Source: Branchinecta lynchi (lineage: Eukaryota > Arthropoda > Branchiopoda > Anostraca > Branchinectidae). From it: a stretch of DNA of 64,000 bases. The first letter of the stretch is position 1, and the number at the start of each line of letters is the position of its first letter. The DNA is taken from the NCBI GenBank assembly GCA_023053575.1, contig JAKZAP010000010.1, positions 15,585,225 through 15,649,224 on the forward strand, written 5' to 3'. Both the position numbers and the translations under genes were made by a program. Under the pieces are notes generated by a model, which saw only the letters and a program-made list of their open reading frames with translations, was not told the origin of the DNA and did not search any database. Below are positions 22,675 through 32,885 of this stretch, one piece after another.

Positions 22675-23061
22675 GTTGCATTTTTTATCTGAATTATCAG
22701 TTCTCCGTTCTCGCTTCTGAATTCTCGACTCTCGTACAAATTACCGTTTTTGCTCCTCTGGCTTCTCCATTCTCGCTTTTGACAATGACACTAATTTGGC
22801 AGCTCGTCCGCAACGCGGTATACCTGTCTATGCATATTTAACACCCGCATTATGTTGACCAATCAGGGAGGAGAACGGAAAGAGGAGAATCGAGAATTCA
22901 GCATCGGAGCAAGAATGCGGAATGCAGAAATGCAGAATCGCGAGACTTTCCCCGTTCTCGATTCTGAAAAAAATGCAAGAAAAGGAGAATTCGCTTCATC
23001 AGAATAGCCGAAAAACGCGAAATAGGAGAACTGCAAGGAGAATTCGGATCAAAAACGCAAC
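22675..23061. mobile_element. GTTGCGTTTTT-ended MITE, copy 2
   Basis: Left GTTGCATTTTTTATCTGAAT, right ATTCGGATCAAAAACGCAAC, flanked by TA (22673-22674, 23062-23063). 387 bp. The interior is made of repeated ATTCTCG, GAGAATCG and GAATTC words and has no similarity to copy 1. Inserted at the very end of the GAGCGTGTTC MITE. Confidence 0.7.
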
Positions 23062-23447
23062 TAATATGTCACGCTCGATTGCCGAAGCAAAACTTTTGAA
23101 TGTTCTCTCCATTGTAATTTCTAGATTCAAGTGATCCTATACGCAACCTGCTAGATGTCAGTACGTGCTTAAGGGTGCATATGCACACACGCCCCGGCTT
23201 TTGCGGTCGGAATCAAATCCCCCCCCCCCCCTCGCTCTGAAATTTTGATGCAGCAATCAGGTTTCCGCAAAATGGCGCGACTTGCGTACGCATGTTCATG
23301 CGGAACCATATCAGTCTGTTTGTGCTTATAGCTTGAAGAAGGGACGAAAAATCGCCAAAAAGATGACTAACCAGTTTAGTCCCATCAAAGTATGATTTGT
23401 ACTCGGCTTAGGCTGAAGGACTAAGCTTTTGAAGTTCTTGTTCTCAC

Positions 23448-23857
23448 CTGGTATCACCTTCCAACTCGCCTCCATCCTCCAACCCAGGACCACCTGTCTC
23501 TTCCTCCTCTGATTCTTCGGACGACGAGGAAAAAATGACCTGACGCTGCCTCTTATCGCACGGCACCGCGTCTTGACCTAGCTCCTGCATAAGACTGGCA
23601 ACAGGATTTGTTGTGTTTCGTCTATGTGTTGGCCTATCATCATCGGACGATGACGGGGTCTTTCGGCGTGTTGACGACGCGCATGGAGCTTCATGGGCTT
23701 GGCCTGAGACCCGTTCCTTTATTCTAACCAGCCGGCTGTCAAAAACATGGGAGCAGCGCGGGCAACGTGTCTTCTTGATCGGAATTCCAGCCGTCTGGTA
23801 GAAATAGTTATGCTCGTTTAAATGTTTTTCTTGCTTACACTTCCGTCGTCGTGCTCC
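23448..23857 (-). CDS. Zinc-finger gene, exon 2 (CxxC half-finger, Ser-rich)
   Basis: The exon begins after TTTGTATAG and ends at the donor ACCAG|GTGAGAAC, which is close to consensus. It is 410 nt, open in one frame, about 136 residues. The first part has RRRKCKQEKHLNEH and then TRCPRCSHVF, which look like pieces of zinc-binding fingers without complete His pairs. The rest is hydrophilic, with a run SSSSDDD and an acidic Ser/Glu stretch near the end (SSSSEESEEETGG). Phase 0 in and phase 2 out fit both neighbours. It lies only about 160 bp from the palindrome-capped transposon in intron 1. Confidence 0.65.
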
Positions 23858-24020
23858 CTATACAAATTTGAAGAAGTCAAAACCAATAGGCTGCGCTTAA
23901 TCGATACACTAAGAGCGTGTTCCACCCATCTACAAACAGTAACTATTAGTTACTATTTCCGTTCCAACCTCACAAATAGTTACTACGCTGACCGTTTCAA
24001 CCTACTCGAAATAGTAACTA

Positions 24021-27000
24021 GACCTACGTTGCCCGGGCAACGTGAAGTGTTGCGGCAACCTTTGTCCGGCTTCGCCGGCTAAAGTGTTGCGAGAGCAACA
24101 CTTTGGTTTTGTTTCTTCGCTGTCGGTTAAATGCTGAAATTGTCAACTTATCGAAGCTTTTAAAACGGTATGTTCTAAAAAGAATAATCACATAATCAAA
24201 AGCTGTTGTTTAGCGTTGTAAAACCAACAACAAAACAATATCGGAAGAAGGCTATCCGTAACGTTTCAGGATAAAAATACCATAGATGACATTATTAATT
24301 ATTACAAAACTACCTTCTTGGTTTACATTACCGTATCGTTTGTACCCGTTGCGTAAACAGTTAATCCTAGGTTATAGCGATAGACCATCGATACAAACTT
24401 TCTTACTGTCATATTTACAGAAATCGAATACAATGTGCACCAATTTTCAAAAATTTCTAGCCCCTCGTGAACCGATCTTACTTACAAGTCCCATGCATGT
24501 CTTACAATTGGGAATAAAATTGTTCTTACCATCGAATACACCTGAGACAAATAACAGGTATACCAGCTAGCAAAAGCTGCAAACTCCTCGTTGCCGAAGA
24601 TGATTATGAGCTAACAGTCGACTGTTGCTTACAGTCGACTGTTGCTTACAGTCAACTGTTGCTTACAAGTCCTTTACATGTCTCGCAACTGGTATCGCCT
24701 ATTTTTGGTTTCAGTGTGTACCTTACTCCTGAAGTTGTCAACCCCTTGAAACTTTCAAACTGGTTTATCTCATGAAGGATTTTTGTTCAAAAGAATGGAT
24801 GGCAAATATTTTGATCAGCTCTTCAAGGGCTATCGATTGCCATAACCACAACAAAAGCATATCGGAAAAAGGGACTAAATTGACTTTGCAGTCAGTTGAA
24901 CTTTATCCTTTTCAATCGTAGACATCGTGACGGATGAAAACTTGGAATAATATCCTATATAATCTAGTTGGTATTATAAAGCTATCCGTAACTTCTTAGG
25001 ATTAAAATACCATAGATGACACTATTAATTATTACGAAACTACCTTGTTTTACATTACAGTATCGTTTGTACCCGTTGCGTTAACAGTCAATCCTAGGTT
25101 ACAGCGATAGACCAACGATACAAACTTTCTTACCGTCAGATTTAGATAAATCGAATACAATGTGCAACAATTTGCACAAATTTCTAGCCCCTCGTGCACC
25201 GATTCTACTGACAAGTCCCTTTCCCGTGATAGACATCAAGTTCACCGGATAAAAATAATGGGTACACCGACTAGCAAAAGTTGAAAACCTCTCATCGCTG
25301 AAGATTTGTGTAGCATAACAGCCGATTATTACTTACAAGTCCCTTGCATGTTTTACATTTGGGAACCAAATTGTTCATCAAATGACAGGTACGCCAACTA
25401 GCGAGAGCTGCAAACCCCTCATTGCCGAAGATGATTATGAGCTAACAGTCGCCAGTCGCGTACAAGTCCCCTAAATGTCTCACAACTGGTATCGCCTATT
25501 TTTGGTTTCAGTGTGTACCTTACTACTGAAGTTGTCAACCCCTTGAAACTTTCAAACTGGTGTATCTCATAAAGGAATTTTTTTTACCAAAAAATGGATG
25601 TCATATACTTTGAACAGCTCATCAGCGGCTATCGATTGCCGTCGAAGTTGAACTTTATCCTTTTCAATCGTAGATATCGTGATGGATGAAAACTTGGAAC
25701 AATATCTTATATAATCTAGTTGATATTATAAAGCTATCCGTAACTTTTCAGGATTAAAATACCATAGATGACACTATTAATTATTACAAAATTGCCTTAT
25801 TGTTTTACATTACCGTATCGTTTGTACCCGTTGCGTAAACAGTTAATCCTAGGTTATAGCGATAGACCATCGATACAAACTTTCTTACTGTCATATTTAC
25901 AGAAATCGAATACAATGTGCACCAATTTTCAAAAATTTCTAGCCCCTCGTGAACCGATTCTTACTTACAAGTCCGTCTCCCGTTATTGACATCAAATTCA
26001 CGGGAAACAAATAATGGATACACCAGCTATCAAAAGTTGCAAGCCCCTCATCGCTGAAGATGATTATTGCATAAGCTTTTTAAACGGGATGTTCTAAAAA
26101 AATTAATCATATGATCAAAAGGTATTCTTCAGCGTTGTAAAAACAACAACAAAATAATATAGGAAGAAGGGACTAAATTAACTTTGCAGTCAGTTGTACT
26201 TTATCCTTTTCAATCGTAGACATCGTGACGGATGAAAACTTGGAACAATATCTTATATAATCTAGTTGGTAATAGAAACCTATCCGTAACTTTTCAGGAT
26301 TAAAATACCATAGATGACACTACTAATTATTATGAAACTACCTCATTGCTTTACATTTTCGTTTGCATCCGTTGTGTAAACAGTTAATCCTCGGTTACAT
26401 TGATAGACCATCGACACAAACTTTCTTACCGTCAGATTTATAGAAATCGAATACAATGTGCACCCATTTGCAAAAATTCCTAGCCCCTCGTGAACCGATT
26501 CCTACTTACAAGTCCCTCTCCCGTGATATACATTAAGATAACCGGAAACAAATAGTGGGTACTCCAGCTAGCAAAAGCTGCAAACCCATCATCGCAGAAG
26601 ATGATTGTAGCATAACAGCCGATTATTACTTACAAGTCCCTTGCATATCTTGCCATTATGAACCAAATTGTTCTTACCATCGAATACACCGGAAACAAAT
26701 AACAGGTATACCAACTAGCAAAAGCTGCAAACCCCTCATTACCGAAGATGATTATGGGCTAACAGTCGACTGTTGCTTAAAAGTCCCCTATATGTATCAT
26801 AACTGGTATCGCCTATTTTTGGTTTCAATGTACCTTACTATGAAGTTGTCAACCCCTTTGAAATTTTCAAACTGGTGTATCTCATGAAGGAATTTTTGTA
26901 CAAAAAAATGGATGACATATACTTTGATCAGCTCATCAATGGCTATCGATTGCCGTCGAAAAAAAAATTCTACCTGTCTTAGTTCAAAAGTTGACTTTTT

Positions 27001-27735
27001 TGCCGTAGGCCAACTTTCTAACGTCACGACTTAGAAAGGAGCAAAGGATAAGCTCTAGTTTCTTTAGCAATGAGAGAACTTTTAAAGTTTAAGAGGCTCA
27101 TCTGATACCGTTACTCTACCACAAACCAAAGTGCAAAAAAAAAAAATTATAAACTCAGCTGAAATCGTCGCAGACATGGACAGAAACAGTAGATGGCAGC
27201 ACTTTCGGACCCGTGGGAAAAAGCCTCTTTTTTGTCTCTGTAGATTTTTCTATTCATCACTCAAAGAAGATATGTTGGCTGTGGGGCCGGGTAACTGCCG
27301 CATATATTTAACACTTATAGATTTTAGTCCATCTTCAATTTGAAACTGGTGCCTGCCTGCTTGCGTGCTAGAACGGAGCTTTCCACTGGAAAGCAGAAAC
27401 ATCTTTTGATGAAACGAAAGGTTCGCTACACAACTTCAGATAGTCCTCTCTGACATAGGCTATACAACTCCGCTTCACTTCGCAAACCGTAGGCTCTGGC
27501 TCGATGACAAGCAAAAACCATCCTTATTGGCCCCAGGCAAGAGTTCTACGGAGCTTTCCAAAATGTAATGTCATATTCATCAATCCGGCCTAAGGTCCAC
27601 ACTTTCCGTAAAAACCGCACAGGTTAGACCCTTCTCAGTTACCAGGAATAAAATGAAATCGGAGTCATAGGAAAAAAAAAAAAAAAAAACAAAAAAAACG
27701 AGGACAAAACCAAAGTGTTGCTCTCGCAACACAAT
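24021..27735 (+). mobile_element. Palindrome-capped TA element, copy 1 (3.7 kb)
   Basis: Flanked by TA (24019-24020 and 27736-27737), proved by the empty site in the MITE at 18.46 kb. The left end GACCTACGTTGCC carries four hairpins within 24026-24104; the right end CTCTCGCAACACAAT carries one. The GTGTTGCGAGAGCAACAC block next to TTTGGTTTTG is inverted at the two ends. The interior has four units of 0.5-0.75 kb, each starting near GGATTAAAATACCATAG (24270, 25003, 25751, 26299), with sub-units of 120-150 bp around AGCAAAAGCTGCAAACCCC. The open frames beginning MTLLIITKLP repeat with the units and look accidental. No transposase. Confidence 0.85.
24026..24104. repeat. Four-hairpin terminal cap of the TA element, copy 1
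   Basis: 24026-24043 is a perfect 18-bp palindrome (ACGTTGCCCGGGCAACGT). 24049-24059 is GTTGC-G-GCAAC. 24066-24078 is CCGGC-TTC-GCCGG. 24081-24104 is a 10-bp stem AAAGTGTTGC with a GAGA loop. The same series is at 51807-51885 in copy 2, reversed. The opposite terminus has only the fourth type (27715-27732). Confidence 0.9.
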
Positions 27736-28135
27736 TAACAGTAACTATTTGCTTACCACGCTCGGGAGCGTAGTAAGTGTAGTAACTACGGATCTCTTTA
27801 ACGTGATTGGTCGGATTCGCTCGCGCATGATATTCTGCATTTGCTTACCACGCTCGGGAGCGTAGTAGGCGTAGTAACTACGGATCTCTGTAACGTGATT
27901 GGTCGGATTCGCTCGCGCATGATATTCTGCTGGAAAATAGAAAAATCGTTCCAGCCTTGACGGCAAAAAGCCAGAATTCGTGACGTCATGCGTAGTAATT
28001 ACGGTAAGTAGGATGGAACATGCTCTAACTCTTCGCCAGACAATTATGAATACAGTAATATACCATTCTCACTGTGGGAAGCTTTGGCCGCCAACTATGA
28101 ATACACCTTTTCCACTGTGGAAAGCTTTACTCATA

Positions 28136-28401
28136 AAGCTTAACGGGAAAGGACTGGGATAGGATAATTTAGCTACCCATGACTTCACTTAAACTGGCTT
28201 GAAGACCCGCTGAAAATTCGTTCGTTGTTCCGCTATTCATGAATAATCGATTTTTGAATAGTCGGGATGGCCGCTGACATTCTGAACGCCATAAGAAGAG
28301 CAGATAGTGGAAAATAAAAAAAAAATCCCTTAGCAGAATCCAAATTATTCAGTGTATTCAATTTAATGACACAACAACAAGTTGGCTTTTCAGTTAAACT
28401 T
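28136..28401 (+). mobile_element. MITE, AAGTTTAACYGAAAAGG family, copy 4
   Basis: Ends AAGCTTAACGGGAAAGG and CTTTTCAGTTAAACTT with flanking TA (28134-28135, 28402-28403). 266 bp, shorter than copies at 825, 1464 and 20497 because part of the middle is missing. Non-coding. Confidence 0.65.
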
Positions 28402-28506
28402 TAACCAAACTTCCGAAAATAAACTATAAGGTTTGGATACACCCATTATCTATCTGCGTTACTAGAGAAAGCACAGGAGTTTTTTACTCAGAAAACAATA
28501 CTATAC

Positions 28507-28696
28507 CTTAGACAGAGATGGATCATCCTCAGTGTCAGGTAGAGAAGGGTCAACCAAACCCTCTGAAGCACCAATTGTAATTTCTCCAACATCTGGGGCA
28601 TGTAAACAATCGACGAATGACTGTTCAATGCTGCCCGTCTGATTTTCTAAAAATTGCTGATTTTCAATGAATGCCATGTCCTCACCGGTTCTTTTG
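28507..28696 (-). CDS. Zinc-finger gene, exon 1 (N-terminal, acidic)
   Basis: The exon lies between an acceptor preceded by TTTTATAG and the donor AAG|GTATAG. It is open throughout; a methionine at 28677-28675 (MAFIENQQFLENQ) is the likely start, with upstream sequence as 5' UTR, although the frame is also open above it. It encodes about 63 residues rich in E, D, S and Q, ending in DTEDDPSLSK. There is no known domain; the composition suggests an acidic regulatory tail. It ends in phase 0, matching the start of the exon at 23857. No promoter could be recognised upstream. Confidence 0.6.
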
Positions 28697-28849
28697 CTAT
28701 AAAATAAAAAATTTAAAACAAAATTGTAACGATGATGATGATATATTTATTACCCATTTCTATGACACAAAATTTGTCCTAAACGAGTATGAAAAGAAGA
28801 ACAAGAGCTGAAAGCTCATATGGCACTTGTCGGAACAGTTAGCATGTTT

Positions 28850-29108
28850 GTCAGTTTGTCCCACTCCAGCTCCCCCCTCCCTCCAAGTGATCAGACCCAC
28901 TCAGACTAACTGAACATGTGAGACACTCGCTCCTGACACTTGTCAATTTTCATGCACGTCCGATCACCCGTTCCTAAGTTATGAATGTCACCAGATTCCA
29001 GATTCCTCATCCCTCTACTCCCCCACGATGGTCGGATCGGGGAAGGTACTACTTTTAAGTCAATATGTTAGAGTCCCTAATAGGCCTGCCAAGTTTTCTG
29101 GCCCTAGC
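28850..29108 (-). repeat. G/C-run 'aaacttgg' array, short piece
   Basis: Contains TTTTCATGCACGTCCGATCACCCGTTC-like words and CTCCCCCACGATGGTCGGATC, then GCCTGCCAAGTTTTCTGGCC. Joined directly to a reverse-transcriptase fragment at about 29109. 28697-28849 is unassigned apart from a short GAT run. Confidence 0.5.
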
Positions 29109-29526
29109 ATATCTGGAAGCACCCTAGCTCAATGGCATTCTCTCACGCCTCTTTGGGAGTCTGTATCTTCTTCTACAAAAAATAGATCTGCTCCCCCTCT
29201 AGTTGTCGAGGGTTTAGATGATGAAACTAAAATTTGTGAGTTTTGGAAGACTAATTTTTCGAAAATTTTTAATTCTGTTCCCCGTACATCTCACAGTGTG
29301 TTTTTTGGTTCAGAGGTGGATATTAAATATGGAGATTTTTCTGCTGAAGAAGTTCTTGTAGCCATACGGGGCTTAAAGAATGATTCGGCTGGAGATAAGG
29401 ATAAAATTCCGTCTAACCATTTAAAAATTTGCGCCGATTTAGTTGCTCCTTACCTGGCTATCATTATGTTTTTTATGCTGAGACATGGTTTTCTGCCTGA
29501 TTCGCTCATGGGAGTCGTCCTACTGC
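29109..29526 (+). pseudogene. Non-LTR retrotransposon fragment, RT fingers region
   Basis: One frame of about 140 residues: FWKTNFSKIFNSV, EVLVAIRGLKNDSAGDKDKI, HLKICADLVAPYLAIIM and MLRHGFLPDSLMGVVLLP. This is the part just before the palm in jockey-like reverse transcriptases. The frame is cut at 29526 by a CAGGGGCGTCGCAAG end, so the rest is missing. The element is related in layout to the fragment at 42062-43448. Confidence 0.7.
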
Positions 29527-30830
29527 CAGGGGCGTCGCAAGTGCATTTTCGGTGTGGGGGGGGGGGGTGCAGAGTCAAAATTTTACCGGATCTTTCAAAA
29601 ATTTTACCGAATTCTACAACTAAGAATTCGAGCTTTAAATTATGGAACAGAAACGATTCCGTAGGAAGAGTAACAATAAAGGGCAGCATGAAAGACGATA
29701 AGCCAACTATTAGGCGGCGTTTTGGCGAAGCCCACATGGAGAGTATATTGCTGGCATGATTGCCGTAACAGCTTCTATCTATTATAGCCAATAGAAAATT
29801 AAATCGAGAGCCGCAGGCGAAATTTCTCGAAATTGTTTTTTCTGTAGGCTAAAACTTAACTGCTTCTCTTACCATTATCATTTACCGTTGATTAAATACC
29901 GAGACTCTAAGAAGTTGCAGAAACCGGATGGAGCGACGTTCCAGGAGCAGCAGCAACTGTAGTCTAGTCAATATACTACCCATAATCACATAGAGTGAGC
30001 GCTGTAGGCGAATTTTTTTTTGCTTTTTCCTGCCAAATTTAATTTCCATCCAAATTCTAGCTTTGAATGTTTCGAAATCTCAATCTTAAAACTGGCCTAA
30101 AACCCCCGTCAAATGACGCGCCCTTCCCCAAAATAGAGAATATTACGAAACGTGCTGCGGGCGGAATTTTCGAAATATTTATCATTATATATTCGTTTAG
30201 GGATCCAAAATAAAAGAGGACTATCGATGATATATCCCTTTTTTCTTCGACCAGTGCTTCACTCGACCTCTTCTGAGTTTCGAGGTTCGTGGTAACTTCC
30301 GAATCCTGGCAATTATAACGAATAAATTACCGAATCCCAGTTATTATACCGAATAAGTTTAGACCGACAGCATGTTCGGGATTCTGTATAACTACCGTAT
30401 CCCGGTTATTATACCGAATTGTTTTTGTATCGAAAGACTACCGAACAGTATTCATATTTGGTATACTTTCGTCGAAACTGGAACAAAGTCAGGATTTGTG
30501 GTTAACTTCCTAATCCTGGAAATTATACTAAATAAACTAATGAATCCCAATCATGGTACCGGATTATTTTGAACCAATAGCTTATTCGGGATTCTGTGTA
30601 ACTACGGAACCTCCATAAATATACCGAATAGTTCTGGCATCGAAAAATTACCCAATGGTTTCACTAAATTCTCTCACCAAATTCGTGATAACTACCGAAT
30701 ACCGGCAATTATACTGAATCCTGATCATTATACCGAAAAGATTTGTACAGATAGCCTATTTAGGATTCTGCATAACTACCTAATCCCCATAAATATATGA
30801 AGAAGTACTGCTATCGAAAAAATACCGACC
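29527..30830 (+). mobile_element. CAGGGGCGTCGCAAG hAT-like element, copy 1, 3' incomplete
   Basis: Starts CAGGGGCGTCGCAAGTGC with a long G run and GTGCAGAG. The first 650 bp match 31091-31765. From 30280 to 30830 comes a tandem of roughly 180-200-bp units with ATTATACCGAAT and GGATTCTGTATAACTACC. The matching right end (CTTGCAACGCCCCTG) is seen only in another copy, at 54910-54924. No 8-bp duplication can be shown here. Frames read across it (including 29527-29759) are not called. Confidence 0.55.
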
Positions 30831-31090
30831 GATCACCCGTTCAAAAGTTATAAATACCTCAAGATTCCGGATTCCCCCTCTCTCCCCTCCCCCCAATATG
30901 CTCGGATTGGGAAAGTCATAAAAAGGAAAGAAAAAACAAAATAACAACTACAATCGATCTACATTAGCTAAATACATAAAGAACAAAGACTAAATTACGA
31001 CATAGCAAGATATAAACTATGGCTACTGTCCAAGCCCTCCGCAAAACGGACACGCCGGTCTTTTATCTGCTGATTTGGATTTGCAATACC

Positions 31091-31765
31091 CAGGGGCGTC
31101 GCAAGTGCATTTTCGGTGTGCGTGGGGGGGGGGGGTGCAGAGCCAAAATTTTACGGAATCTTTCAAAAATTTTACCGAATCCTAGAACTAGGAATTCCAG
31201 CTTTAAATTATGGGACAGAAACGATTACATAGGAAGAGTAACAACAAAAGGCAGCATGAACGATGATAAGCCAACAATTAGGCTGTGTTTTGGCGAAGCA
31301 CACATGGAGAACATATTGCCGGGCATGATTGCAGTGACAGCTACTATCTATTATAGTCAATAGAAAATCCTATCGAGCGCTGCAGGCTGGCTGCAGGCGA
31401 AAATTTTCGAAATCCATTAATTTTTTTTTTAGGCTAAAATTTAACTGCTTCTCTTACAAATTCTATCATTTACCGTTGAATAAATACAGAGACTCTAAGA
31501 AAGTTCCAGAAACCGGATGGAGCGACGTTCCAGCAGCAGCAGCAGTAACTGTAGTCTAGTCAATATACTACATATAATCACATAAAGTGAAGGTGAATTT
31601 TTGTTTGCTTTTTCCTGCCAAATTTAATTTCTATCCAAACTCTAGCCTTTTAATGTTTCGAAATCTCAATCCTAAAACTGGCTTAAAACCCCCGTCAAAT
31701 GACGCGCCCTTCCACAAAATAGAGAATATTACGAAAAGTGCTGCAGGCGGAATTTTCGAAATATT
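31091..31765 (+). mobile_element. CAGGGGCGTCGCAAG element, copy 2, partial
   Basis: Begins CAGGGGCGTCGCAAGTGC with a poly-G run at 31122-31134 and follows copy 1 to about GAATTTTCGAAATATTTGAT. The GCTGCAGGCGAAAATTTTCG motif within it is shared with several other repeats in the window. Non-coding. 30831-31090 carries a short aaacttgg-type piece. Confidence 0.55.
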
Positions 31766-32103
31766 TGATTAGATATTCCTTTTGCTTCCTATGAGGATTC
31801 AGTTGCTGACCCTTGCAGATAGGAGACATCAAATGAGGATGGACTTGGGAAAAAAATGTTTAACTTCTGACCACCATCGGACTATTTTCCCAGACTCTAA
31901 GTTTTGCAACTGTTTCATAATATGTTAGTAGAAACACTGTGTAGCGCGAGGTTTGAGACTCTAGACCAGACCAGACCGAACACAGGGGGCAGACTAGCTA
32001 ACATTGACAAGCCACAGCACAGCTTCTTCAGCCCCCATAAACTCAACCAAAAGGTATTTATGTTCGTTTTTGCCTTATTTTATTCGTAACTTTAGCTGTC
32101 AGA

Positions 32104-32720
32104 GTTGGAGTTGCAGTGAGAGTTGGAGTCTCACTAGCATACCCGCAATACGAGATGGACAAACGCATTATCAAAGGTGTCCAGCGACGTGCCACGAAAA
32201 TAGTCAAAGGATTGCACAGCACCCCATACCCAGAACAACTCAAAGCCCTGAACATCCCCACAATGACCTACAGGAGATATTGTGGTGATATGATTGCTGC
32301 AAAAATTTGAGCAATAACATCCCACCAACATTTTGTGCCAAACACAGGAGGAACCACCAGGGGCCACCCAAAAAAGCTGAAGAAGAGGCCTGTACTGAAG
32401 CAGCATGCACACAACTTCTTCACAAGTAGAGCGATCAACTTGTGGAACTCGCTAGCAGATTCCACTGTTACCTGCCAAAGCTTCAAACAACATTTGGACA
32501 AGGAGTGGTCAGGCAAACAGTGGAGGTTCAACTGGAAACCTGAACAAGACAGCACCTATGAGTGCGTATATTAGGAGAAATTTTATTCGGCTGCAACTGC
32601 AAATTTGCAGGTAATGTCAATCAGCCTTGATTCATAATTTGTAATGTTGACGATCCGCAGGTAGCATTTGTAAATGTTATTAAGGAAATAAATGAGTTAT
32701 ATATTATATTATATACCAGG
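32104..32720 (+). pseudogene. CR1/jockey-like retrotransposon, 3' fragment
   Basis: The frame from 32104 to 32574 has IIKGVQRRATKIVKGLHS, IPTMTYRRYCGDMIAAKI, HFFTSRAINLWNSL-like residues and a C-terminal WFNW-type end. It has one in-frame stop, TGA at 32308-32310. It is the extreme C-terminus of a polymerase, different from the fragment at 3004-3760. A 3' UTR with AATAAATGAG and a TATTATATTATATA tail follows. Just upstream is a short minisatellite (AGAGTTGGAGTTGC-like). Confidence 0.75.
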
Positions 32721-32885
32721 TTTCTTATTTTTTCTTTACATTTAATTGTTTCATATACAAGTAACAAGGCCAGGGTAGTGGAACAGTTGAAAAAGTGTTC
32801 AAATAAGCATACCCCAACTCTACTGTAAACAAATGGACAATGTTAGCATTCCTACGGATAATCTATAGGTGGATATATCACAAAC

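Larger units (their letters stand above)
8158..23447 (-). other. Intron 2 of the zinc-finger gene, 15.3 kb, transposon-filled
   Basis: Contains, in order: a GGGATCCC element (8323-9512), a 'caggttaaatcac' repeat (10230-10745), repeat L (10800-11160), NTLDDYL repeats, a G/C-rich aaacttgg array (13110-14400), a CR1-like element (14783-17221), the nested hAT/RTE cluster (18347-22666) and a MITE (22675-23061). 9513-10229, 11160-12290, 12500-12860 and 17223-17629 show no recognised element or convincing ORF. 23062-23447 is also unassigned apart from a poly-C run at about 23219. Confidence 0.6.
23911..28022 (+). mobile_element. GAGCGTGTTC-ended MITE, copy 2, split by the palindrome-capped element
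   Basis: Left part 23911-24020 from GAGCGTGTTCCACCC to ATAGTAACTA. Right part 27736-28022 continues with TAACAGTAACTATTTGC and ends in AGGATGGAACATGCTC. The same join is unbroken in copy 1 at about 18458-18465. Within the right part a unit of about 92 bp (from GCTTACCACGCTCGGGAGCG) is present twice, at 27751 and 27843. Confidence 0.75.
23858..28506 (-). other. Intron 1 of the zinc-finger gene
   Basis: 4.6 kb, almost all transposon: the split GAGCGTGTTC MITE with the palindrome-capped element inside it, then the MITE at 28136-28401. Only about 100 bp on each side are unassigned. Confidence 0.6.
287..28696 (-). other. Multi-exon C2H2 zinc-finger gene (gene model)
   Basis: Five minus-strand exons can be chained in one frame: 28696-28507, 23857-23448, 8157-6572, 4668-4547 and 501-287. 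Every junction is AG/GT and the phases agree (0, 2, 1, 0 at the four joins), which is unlikely by chance. The sum is 2523 nt, about 840 codons. In order the product has an acidic N-terminus, a CPRC half-finger, a long low-complexity Q/S/T/P-rich middle, a charged acidic and basic segment, and two C2H2 fingers. This looks like a nuclear DNA-binding or chromatin protein. I do not recognise the family. The gene is probably incomplete at both ends: the 28696 boundary looks like a splice acceptor, and the exon at 287 ends in a strong donor leading out of the window. Introns 1 to 4 are about 4.6, 15.3, 1.9 and 4.0 kb and full of transposons. Confidence 0.75.

Noticed and set aside
24286..25989. Recurrent ORFs beginning MTLLIITKLP as a protein family
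   Set aside because: They recur with the tandem unit of the element, end at different points, and have no recognisable domain.
29527..29759. C-terminal part of the 243-aa plus ORF
   Set aside because: After 29526 the frame runs into a hAT-like element end; only the upstream part is reverse transcriptase.
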